A DNA stretch of 36,423 nucleotides. Source: Gemmatimonadaceae bacterium. GTDB taxonomy: Bacteria > Gemmatimonadota > Gemmatimonadetes > Gemmatimonadales > Gemmatimonadaceae. Below, one piece after another: positions 1 through 6,848 of the stretch (position 1 is its first letter; every line of letters begins with the position of its first letter). Below the pieces are notes generated by a model. That model was not told the DNA's origin. It made no database searches and saw only the letters and a list, made by a program, of their open reading frames with translations. The DNA lies in assembly GCA_036273715.1 (NCBI GenBank), contig DASUHB010000054.1, positions 1 to 36,423 on the forward strand, read 5' to 3'. The translations under genes were made by a program, and so were the position numbers.

Positions 1-2
1 CC

Positions 3-506
<504 letters not shown>

Positions 507-531
507 ATTTTCGATCGACGAACGCAGGTGG

Positions 532-568
532 TGGCCCGCGCTACAGGTTCCGGCGCGGGCCATTTTTT
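532..568 (+). terminator. Rho-independent terminator after the ABC permease
   Basis: A perfect 10-bp GC-rich stem (532-541 with 553-562) encloses an 11-base loop and is followed directly by six T (563-568). It lies 25 bases past the permease stop and separates that transcript from the molybdoenzyme genes. The 100 bases from here to the next gene show no other clear element. Confidence 0.92.
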
Positions 569-670
569 GTGTCCGTCGCCGCGAAATTTGTTGAAGCTCG
601 AACTGGTTCGCGCGCCGTCACTTGCGTGAGGCGGCGTGAAACGCGCATCCTGAGAGTATCGGCCGCCACG

Positions 671-1225
671 ATGCACGAGGCGGCCGCTTCGCTACCAGGC
701 CATCGCTCCGTGTCGAATCCGATTTCCATCGAGCCACCCGCGCGCAGCACCGTACACGCGAGCTTCGTCGTGAATGACGAAACCCGCGAGGCCGCGATCG
801 CGCCGCACAAGACGCTGCTCGAGGTCCTGCGCGAGGATCTGTTGCTCACCGGCACGAAGCACGGGTGCGAGTTGGGCGAGTGCGGCATGTGCACGGTGCT
901 GATCGACGGACAGCCCGTGCTCTCCTGTCTCGTGCTCGCGATCGCCGCCACGGATCGCGCGATCACGACAGTGGAAGGTCTGGCGAGCGGTCCCTCGCTC
1001 AGTCCGCTGCAGCGCGCGTTCGCGGAGCTCGGCGCCGCGCAGTGCGGCTACTGCACGCCGGCAATGCTGCTCACGGCGCAGGCGCTGCTCGACCGCACGC
1101 CGCACCCGACGCGCGAGGACATACGCGACGCGTTGAGCGGCACGCTGTGCCGGTGCACCGGGTATCTCAAGATCTTCGAAGCGGTCGAGCTGGCGGCGGA
1201 CCGCGCCGGGAGCGCCGATGCCTAA
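671..1225 (+). CDS. Molybdoenzyme [2Fe-2S] small subunit (xanthine oxidase family)
   Basis: This 184-residue protein is the iron-sulfur subunit of a three-subunit molybdenum hydroxylase (CO dehydrogenase, xanthine dehydrogenase and 4-hydroxybenzoyl-CoA reductase group). It passes electrons between the molybdenum and FAD subunits. The plant-ferredoxin-like cluster ligands are Cys66, Cys71, Cys74 and Cys86 (HGCELGECGMC...LSC). The second, helical cluster is ligated by Cys125, Cys128, Cys160 and Cys162 (CGYCTP, LCRCTGY). The ATG at 671 and a GTG at 710 are both possible starts; neither has a good ribosome site. The GTG start would give about 171 residues, nearer the usual 150-170. The stop overlaps the start of the large-subunit gene by 8 bases, so the two are translationally coupled. 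Confidence 0.93.
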   Translation: MHEAAASLPGHRSVSNPISIEPPARSTVHASFVVNDETREAAIAPHKTLLEVLREDLLLTGTKHGCELGECGMCTVLIDGQPVLSCLVLAIAATDRAITTVEGLASGPSLSPLQRAFAELGAAQCGYCTPAMLLTAQALLDRTPHPTREDIRDALSGTLCRCTGYLKIFEAVELAADRAGSADA

Positions 1226-3695
1226 CGATCTGACGGCCGCTCAGGCGGAGCAGCAGAAGCGCGCCTATCGCGTGATCGGCACGCCGCGTCAGAAGGTGGA
1301 TGCGGCGGCGAAGGTGACCGGTGCGCTGCGCTTCGCCGACGATCTGGTGCTGCCCCGGATGCTGCACTGCACGCTGCTGCGCGCGTCGCTGCCGCACGCG
1401 CGCATCGTGCGCATCGACACGACGCGCGCCGCCGCACTGGCGGGCGTCGTCGCGGTGCTCACCGGCGAAGCGCTTCCGATCCCGTTCGGCATCTTGCCGA
1501 TCACACAGGATGAACACGCCCTGTGCATCGACCGTGTGCGCTTCGTCGGCGATCCGGTGGCGGCCGTGGCCGCCGTGGACGAGGACACGGCGCGCGCGGC
1601 GTGCGACCTGATCGACGTCGAGTACGAGGCGCTGCCGTCCATCGGCTCGATCGACCAAGCGCTGACGACGCCCGAGCCGCAGATCCACGACTATGCCGAC
1701 GAGGGCAACGTGCACAAGCACGTGGCGCTCGATTTCGGCGGCGTCGACGAGGCGATGCGCACGGCCGACCTGGTGCGCGAGGACGTGTTCTTCTACGAGG
1801 GGAACACGCACCTGGCGATGGAGCAGCACGCGGCGATGGCGGAGTGGTCGACGGACGGGCGGCTGACGCTGTGGACGAGCACGCAGACCCCGCACTACGT
1901 GCACCGGGCGGTGAGCAAGGTGCTGCAGATGCCGCCGGCGCACGTCCGGGTGATCGCGACGCCTAACGGAGGCGGGTTCGGCGGCAAATCCGATCCGTTC
2001 AATCACGAGATCGTCGTTGCGGAGCTCGCGCGGCGGACGGGACGTCCGGTGAAGATCTGCTTGACGCGCGAGGAAGTGTTCTACTGCCATCGCGGCCGGC
2101 ATCCGACGCTCATGCGGATCAAGACGGGCGTGACGCGCGACGGGCGCATCGTGGCGATGGATTTTTCGTCGGTGCTCGACGGCGGCGCATACGGGTCGTA
2201 CGGCGTGGCGAGCATGTACTACACCGGCGCGCTGCAGACGGTCACGTACCAGGTGCCCACCTATCGCTTCCGCGGCGCGCGTGTGTTCACCAACAAGCCG
2301 CCGTGCGGACCGAAGCGCGGCCACGGCACGCCGCAGCCGCGGTTCGCGCTCGAGTGCCACCTCGACAAGATCGCCGAACAGTTAGGCGAAGATCCGGCGG
2401 CCTGGCGGATGCGGATGCTGCAGCCGCCCCAGAGCATCACCGCGAACTGGCTGCGCATCGGGTCTATGGGGCTGGGGCCGTGCATCGAAACCGTGGTGCG
2501 CGCGAGCGGCTGGGACGCGAAGTTCAGGCAGCTCCCGTTCGGGCGCGGCGTCGGCATCGCGTGCTCATCCTACATCTCCGGCGCGGGGCTGCCGATTTAC
2601 TGGAACAGCATGCCCCACTCGTCGGTGCAGCTCAAGCTCGACCGGTCGGGCGGCGTGGCCGCCTTCTGCGGCAGCACCGACATCGGGCAGGGCTCCGATT
2701 CGGTGCTCGCGTACTGCGTGGCCGAAGTGTTAGGCATCGAGCCGGTAGACATCCGGGTGGTGACCGGGGACACGGACCTGACGCCGGTGGACCTCGGCTC
2801 CTACTCGTCCCGCGTCACCATGATGATGGGCCACGCCGCCATCCAGGCCGCCGAGCGCGCCCGCGCGTTGCTGGCCAGGGCCGCCGGCGAACGGTTAGGC
2901 ATCCCGGCCGATCGCCTGGTGTTCGCCGATCGCCGCGTGTTCGACGCCGAGGATGCCGGCCGCGGCGTCTCGTTCGCCGAGGCGGTGCAGCTCGCCGAGA
3001 CGCGCGACGGCGCGATCGGCGCGGTGGGCTCGTACACGCCGCCGCGGTCGCCGGGCCGCTACAAGGGCGCCGGCGTCGGGCCATCCCCGGCGTACTCGTA
3101 CTCCTGCGCCGTCGCCGAAGTCGAGGTAGAACCGGAGACCGGCATTGTGCGGGTGCCGAAAGTCTGGATCGCGCACGACATCGGCCAGGCGATCAATCCG
3201 CTCCTCGCCATCGGACAGGTGGAAGGCTCGGTGTACATGGGGTTAGGCGAAGCGCTGATGGAGGAGATGACCTACCGCGACGCCGAGCGGCGCCTGGTGC
3301 ACCACCACCCGAGTATGCTCGAGTACAAGTCGCCGACGACGTTCGAGATGTGCGACGTGGAGTCGTATCTGATCGAGGCGGCCGAGCCCGGCGGACCATT
3401 CGGCGCGAAAGAAGTCGGACAGGGACCCCTGCTCCCGATTCCGCCGGCGGTGGCCAATGCGGTCTACGACGCGGTCGGCGTGCGCATCGACGAAGTGCCG
3501 TGCGCGCCGCACGCGGTGTTGCGCGCACTGCGCGACAAGACGCGCGGCAAAGAGCCGCGCTACGGACCATCGTCGTTCCCGGACTATGCGTTCCCCGAAC
3601 CGACGCTCATCCGGACGCCCGCCCAGGGCGGCGACGGACGCGAGGCGGACCATCGGCCGCACAGCGAGGTCGGCGGACCGGGCCGGGCAGGCTGA
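1218..3695 (+). CDS. Molybdoenzyme large (Moco-binding) subunit, HcrA/XdhA-like
   Basis: This 825-residue catalytic subunit of the xanthine oxidase family carries the molybdopterin-binding glycine motif GGGFGGK at 251-257. GSTDIGQGS (485-493) and a C-terminal PFGAKEVGQG (727-736) are also present; Glu732 there is the likely catalytic base. The stretch TNKPPCGPKRGHGTPQPRF (358-376) resembles, from memory, 4-hydroxybenzoyl-CoA reductase alpha subunits more than xanthine dehydrogenases or CO dehydrogenases. A CO dehydrogenase would show a different active-site loop (AYRCSFR). About 50 residues after position 775 form a Gly/Pro/charged tail beyond the usual end. The ATG at 1218 overlaps the small-subunit gene, and the stop overlaps the FAD-subunit start (TGATG at 3693-3697). 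The true substrate is unknown; no CoA ligase or benzoyl-CoA reductase gene is nearby. Confidence 0.92.
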   Translation: MPNDLTAAQAEQQKRAYRVIGTPRQKVDAAAKVTGALRFADDLVLPRMLHCTLLRASLPHARIVRIDTTRAAALAGVVAVLTGEALPIPFGILPITQDEHALCIDRVRFVGDPVAAVAAVDEDTARAACDLIDVEYEALPSIGSIDQALTTPEPQIHDYADEGNVHKHVALDFGGVDEAMRTADLVREDVFFYEGNTHLAMEQHAAMAEWSTDGRLTLWTSTQTPHYVHRAVSKVLQMPPAHVRVIATPNGGGFGGKSDPFNHEIVVAELARRTGRPVKICLTREEVFYCHRGRHPTLMRIKTGVTRDGRIVAMDFSSVLDGGAYGSYGVASMYYTGALQTVTYQVPTYRFRGARVFTNKPPCGPKRGHGTPQPRFALECHLDKIAEQLGEDPAAWRMRMLQPPQSITANWLRIGSMGLGPCIETVVRASGWDAKFRQLPFGRGVGIACSSYISGAGLPIYWNSMPHSSVQLKLDRSGGVAAFCGSTDIGQGSDSVLAYCVAEVLGIEPVDIRVVTGDTDLTPVDLGSYSSRVTMMMGHAAIQAAERARALLARAAGERLGIPADRLVFADRRVFDAEDAGRGVSFAEAVQLAETRDGAIGAVGSYTPPRSPGRYKGAGVGPSPAYSYSCAVAEVEVEPETGIVRVPKVWIAHDIGQAINPLLAIGQVEGSVYMGLGEALMEEMTYRDAERRLVHHHPSMLEYKSPTTFEMCDVESYLIEAAEPGGPFGAKEVGQGPLLPIPPAVANAVYDAVGVRIDEVPCAPHAVLRALRDKTRGKEPRYGPSSFPDYAFPEPTLIRTPAQGGDGREADHRPHSEVGGPGRAG

Positions 3696-4684
3696 TGCTG
3701 CGCCTTCCGCGATTCCAGTACGTCTCGCCGCCAACGGTGATCGACGCGCTCGGTGCGCGATTCCAGTTAGGCAGCGACGCGATGTACGTGGCCGGCGGCA
3801 CCGACCTGTACCCGAACATGAAGCGGCGCCAGCAGACGCCGCGGCACGTCATCTCGCTCGCGGGCATCGAGTCGCTGCGGGAAATCCACAGCGGTCCCGA
3901 GCTGGGCCTGCGCATCGGCGCCTGCGTCACGCTGGCGCAGCTGGCGGCGGATCCGATCGTCCGGCGGCACTATCCGGCGGTCGCCGCCGCGGCCGGGCTC
4001 GTGTCCACGCCGCCGCTGCGCAACATGGGCACCATCGGCGGCAACCTGCTGCTCGACACGCGCTGCAACTATTACGACCAGACGTACGAGTGGCGCAAAG
4101 CGATCGACTTCTGCATGAAGAAGGATGGGCGGATCTGCTGGGTCGCACCGTCGAGCCCGCGCTGCTGGGCGGTGCAATCGTCCGATGGAGCGCCCGTCGC
4201 CGTTGCGTTAGGCGCCTCGGTGATGCTGGCCAGTGGCGGCGGCGTGCGCCGGGTGGCGGCAGAAGACCTCTACCACAACGATGGCATCCAGTATCTCACC
4301 AAGCGGCCGGAGGAGCTGCTCGTCTGGTACGTGCTGCCGCCGGTCGGCGCGTGGCGCGCCTCGTACGTGAAGCTCAGGCGCCGCGGCTCGTTCGACTTTC
4401 CGGTGTTAGGCGTCGCCGCGCGCGTCGACTTCTTTCCCGACGGCACCGTCCGCGACGCGCGCATCGTGCTCGGCGCCGTCGCGTCGTATCCGATGCGCAT
4501 CGCGGCAGCGCGGGAAGCGCTCGTTGGGCGGCCGCTCGATGCCGCATCGATCGCCGACGCCGCCGACGCGTCGTTCAAGCCGGCAAAACCGATGGACAAC
4601 ACCGACTTCACGCTCTCGTGGCGCAAAGAGATGGTCCGGGTGTACGTGACGAAGGCGCTGGAGGAAATAGCGTCGCAGTCGTAG
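3695..4684 (+). CDS. Molybdoenzyme FAD subunit with 4-cysteine insert (HcrB-like)
   Basis: This 329-residue protein has the FAD-binding fold of the CoxM/HcrB family: VAGGTDLYPNMK at 32-43 and LRNMGTIGGNLLLDTRC near 108-124 are the usual pyrophosphate-binding loops. Between them and the C-terminal domain lies an insert with Cys124, Cys140, Cys148 and Cys157 (spacing 16, 8, 9). As I recall, the beta subunit of Thauera 4-hydroxybenzoyl-CoA reductase holds an extra [4Fe-4S] cluster on four cysteines with this spacing, and ordinary xanthine dehydrogenases and CO dehydrogenases lack it. The insert therefore points to a reductase-like enzyme handling an aromatic or CoA-linked substrate. The gene starts inside the stop of the large-subunit gene and is the last of the three; the next gene is convergent, 44 bases away. 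Confidence 0.92.
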   Translation: MLRLPRFQYVSPPTVIDALGARFQLGSDAMYVAGGTDLYPNMKRRQQTPRHVISLAGIESLREIHSGPELGLRIGACVTLAQLAADPIVRRHYPAVAAAAGLVSTPPLRNMGTIGGNLLLDTRCNYYDQTYEWRKAIDFCMKKDGRICWVAPSSPRCWAVQSSDGAPVAVALGASVMLASGGGVRRVAAEDLYHNDGIQYLTKRPEELLVWYVLPPVGAWRASYVKLRRRGSFDFPVLGVAARVDFFPDGTVRDARIVLGAVASYPMRIAAAREALVGRPLDAASIADAADASFKPAKPMDNTDFTLSWRKEMVRVYVTKALEEIASQS

Positions 4685-4728
4685 TCGACCATTTCATTGC
4701 ACGGCGCATTCGCGTCGAACGTGCCGAC

Positions 4729-5844
4729 CTAAATGTGAAATAGCCGCTGTGCGTTGCCACGCCCAATTTTTTCACGGTCCGAATCGCTGATCGCGGCGTG
4801 ATCAAACCAGTCTGCCGCGATGGCCGTGTCTTCGAATGGGAAATCCACCGAGTAGAGGACGCGGTCGGCGCCGACTTCGGCCACGACTTCGATCAGCGTC
4901 GGCGTCCTAAAATTGCCGCTCGTCGTGATGTAAAAGTTCTCTCGCAAATAGTGACCAATGGGACGCTTGGCGCTCGGCTTGGCTCCCAATGTTCGCGATA
5001 CGCGGTTATCGATACGCCAGATGTTGCAGGGGAGCCCTTCTCCCAGGTGACCGAGAATAATCTTGAGCCTCGGATAGTCGTCGAACAATCCGCTGCCCAT
5101 GAGGCGGAGGGCATGGACCGAAGTCTCCGCCGCGAATCCCCATACTGAGCTGATTAACCAACGATGGCCTTCGTAAGCCGGTTCGCCGGCGGATGCCGAT
5201 CGCGGGTGCAGATAAAATGGAACATCAAGCTCCTGCACCGTGGCCCAGAAATCACGGTACTGCGGCAGGTCGTAGAACACGGTGGATTCCGCCGTGTCGA
5301 TCTGCGAGTATCCGTTGACGAGCGCCCCACAGAATCCCAGTTCTTTGATGCAGCGCGTTAGCTCCTGAGCCGCAACCTGCGGATCCTGCAGCGGTAGCGC
5401 AGCAAATCCCTTGAAACGTTTCGGATTCTTGGCGATCTGCTCGGCGAGATGGTCGTTCGCGCGCCGCGCCACGCGAATCGCCTCGGGAATGCTCGGAATT
5501 GCCTGGATGCCGTCCCCGACTAGCGAAAGAATGCAAACGTCCAAACCGCCTCGGTCCATCTCGGCGATTCGCGCACTTCCAATATCGGCCAACCGCCTTT
5601 GAAATTCGGCGCTACCCAGCGCCCCATAGCTCGCGGCTAGAGTCTCCGGGACGACAAAATGCTCTTCCAACGCAATCTTGCCGGACGAGACCGAGTCGGA
5701 CGTTGCGTCATTTGCACTCGTTAGGCGGGCCTCGGTTCTCTCGGCACTGACAAATGACAATACGCCGCACGATGCCCAGATTCCGGCGGCGCGCTGGAGC
5801 AGCCGACGTCGTGTAATCACGCTGTTGCCGTCGAGGGACCTCAT
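4729..5844 (-). CDS. Amidohydrolase, gamma-resorcylate decarboxylase-like, with Tat-like signal
   Basis: The 371-residue product belongs to the metal-dependent amidohydrolase_2 family. It closely resembles gamma-resorcylate (2,6-dihydroxybenzoate) decarboxylases, which remove CO2 from hydroxybenzoates. The expected metal and active-site residues are visible: Glu60 and His62 (GKIALEEHF), His213 (YLHPR), His266 and Glu269 (ILGHLGEG) and Asp334 (YSVDFPFE). The domain begins near residue 55. It is preceded by an N-terminus with TRRRLLQRAAG and a hydrophobic stretch, which looks like a Tat export signal and is unusual for this normally cytoplasmic enzyme. I chose the ATG at 5844 because it gives a compact signal; ATGs at 5946 and 6006 would add 34 or 54 residues. 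The gene looks less GC-rich than its neighbours. It is divergent from padR and convergent with the molybdoenzyme genes. Confidence 0.87.
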   Translation of the reverse strand: MRSLDGNSVITRRRLLQRAAGIWASCGVLSFVSAERTEARLTSANDATSDSVSSGKIALEEHFVVPETLAASYGALGSAEFQRRLADIGSARIAEMDRGGLDVCILSLVGDGIQAIPSIPEAIRVARRANDHLAEQIAKNPKRFKGFAALPLQDPQVAAQELTRCIKELGFCGALVNGYSQIDTAESTVFYDLPQYRDFWATVQELDVPFYLHPRSASAGEPAYEGHRWLISSVWGFAAETSVHALRLMGSGLFDDYPRLKIILGHLGEGLPCNIWRIDNRVSRTLGAKPSAKRPIGHYLRENFYITTSGNFRTPTLIEVVAEVGADRVLYSVDFPFEDTAIAADWFDHAAISDSDREKIGRGNAQRLFHI

Positions 5845-5941
5845 TCGCGCCCTCCCGTTCGCTGGATCGAAAAAGGCTCTCAACTCTACGACAAACGGTC
5901 GCGCAACGGGATGTGTGAACGGGATGATCCCCAACAGCGAC

Positions 5942-5958
5942 CTCATCTTATAGATGAG
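5942..5958. promoter_or_regulatory. Perfect inverted repeat upstream of the decarboxylase-like gene
   Basis: CTCATCT and AGATGAG form a perfect 7-bp inverted repeat around a 3-base centre. It lies in the AT-richer divergent region between the decarboxylase-like gene and padR, about 100 bases before the chosen decarboxylase start. It could be an operator for the leftward gene; no T-run follows it. Confidence 0.35.
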
Positions 5959-5982
5959 CTCGGCGAAACCTTCGCGAGGGTA

Positions 5983-6011
5983 TTGCGAAGATATATCGGG
6001 CGACATATCTT
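5983..6011 (+). promoter_or_regulatory. Candidate sigma-70-type promoter of padR
   Basis: TTGCGA (5983-5988) and TATCTT (6006-6011) are separated by 17 bases, a good fit to -35 and -10 boxes, 46 bases before the padR start. The -10 box lies inside the first operator palindrome, so a bound repressor would block the polymerase. Confidence 0.5.
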
Positions 6012-6040
6012 AGTCCGTCGATATATCTACGACATATCTT
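5988..6040. promoter_or_regulatory. Duplicated palindromic operator, probably bound by PadR
   Basis: Two direct copies of a unit lie side by side: GATATATC, then 3 or 4 bases, then GACATATCTT. The copies are at about 5990-6011 and 6020-6040. The first is also a perfect inverted repeat, AAGATAT...ATATCTT (5988-5994 with 6005-6011). Both are AT-rich islands in GC-rich DNA, immediately before padR. PadR-family repressors are known to bind such dyads, often next to their own gene, so autoregulation is the simplest reading. Control of the divergent decarboxylase-like gene is also possible. Confidence 0.65.
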
Positions 6041-6057
6041 TGGGATGGAGGCTACCT

Positions 6058-6687
6058 ATGTGTCACGACCACTGGGGCGCTAAAGGATGGGCTGGTGCGG
6101 GACGGGGCTTTGACCCCGGCGTCATGGGCTGGTTTTGGGGCGGTGGCGGGCCGCGTGGCCGCCGCGGTTTCAGGGGCGGGCGCATGTTCGAGCAGGGCGA
6201 TCTCAAGTACGTGATCCTCAAGCTGCTCGAGGAGAAGCCCCGCCACGGTTACGAGATCATCAAGGAGCTCGAGGAGCGGTTTCGCGGCGCGTACGCGCCC
6301 AGCCCCGGCACCGTGTATCCGACGCTGACCATGCTCGAGGACATGGGCTACGCCCGCGCAACACAGGAGGAGGGAGGCAAGCGGATCTACGAAATCACGC
6401 CCGAAGGACGCACCTACCTCGCCGAGAACAAATCGACAGTCGAGGACATCTTCGAGCGGATTTCGGAGTTCGGCACGAGCTTCTTTGGACCACCGATGAC
6501 CGAGGTCAACCGGGCGTTCAAAGAGCTGGCTCGCGCCACCTACAGCATGGCGTGGCACAACACGTCCGACGCCGACAAGATCCGCAGGATCCGCGACGCG
6601 CTCGACCGCGCGCGCAAGGAAATCGACGAGATCGCCCGTTCCGGGGGTGCCGCTGGGTCGTCTGGGGCATCGGGAACCGCAGGCTAG
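6058..6687 (+). CDS. PadR-family transcriptional regulator
   Basis: The 209-residue protein has a PadR winged-helix domain at about residues 42-120: FEQGDLKYVILKLLEE, then PRHGYEIIKELEE, PSPGTVYPTLTMLEDMGY and KRIYEITPEG. A C-terminal helical part (about 125-200) would form the dimer. The first 40 residues are rich in Gly, Trp and Arg and begin MCHDHW. PadR proteins usually repress genes for phenolic-acid decarboxylation or drug export. Here the gene is divergent from a hydroxybenzoate-decarboxylase-like gene, which suggests a link. A GGAGG ribosome site lies 6-7 bases before the ATG. The duplicated palindrome upstream suggests self-control, and a strong terminator follows. Confidence 0.93.
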   Translation: MCHDHWGAKGWAGAGRGFDPGVMGWFWGGGGPRGRRGFRGGRMFEQGDLKYVILKLLEEKPRHGYEIIKELEERFRGAYAPSPGTVYPTLTMLEDMGYARATQEEGGKRIYEITPEGRTYLAENKSTVEDIFERISEFGTSFFGPPMTEVNRAFKELARATYSMAWHNTSDADKIRRIRDALDRARKEIDEIARSGGAAGSSGASGTAG

Positions 6688-6742
6688 TAACCTGCAACGC
6701 TGGACTGCGCGGTCGTTTGCGCTAAGTTCCAAGGCGGGCTCT

Positions 6743-6775
6743 GGGTCGCGGATTTAGTCCGCGACCCGATTTTTT
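6743..6775 (+). terminator. Rho-independent terminator after padR
   Basis: A perfect 10-bp stem (GGGTCGCGGA at 6743-6752 with TCCGCGACCC at 6758-6767) has a 5-base loop and is followed by GA and a run of T (6770-6775). It closes the padR transcript 55 bases past the stop. Between it and kup (6776-6848) I see no riboswitch fold. Confidence 0.93.
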
Positions 6776-6848
6776 GGTCCGATCCACACGAGTGGTCGCC
6801 TTACGTTCTTCGCGACCGCAGGGTGTATGTCAAGGCTCAGATTTCTAC

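Noticed and set aside
1167-2360. Long leftward open frame inside the molybdoenzyme large-subunit gene
   Set aside because: Arg/His-rich shadow of a GC-rich gene; no recognisable motif and the opposite strand has clear family motifs.
6776-6848. Possible c-di-AMP riboswitch before kup
   Set aside because: Only about 73 bases lie between the terminator and the start, and I see no conserved ydaO core.
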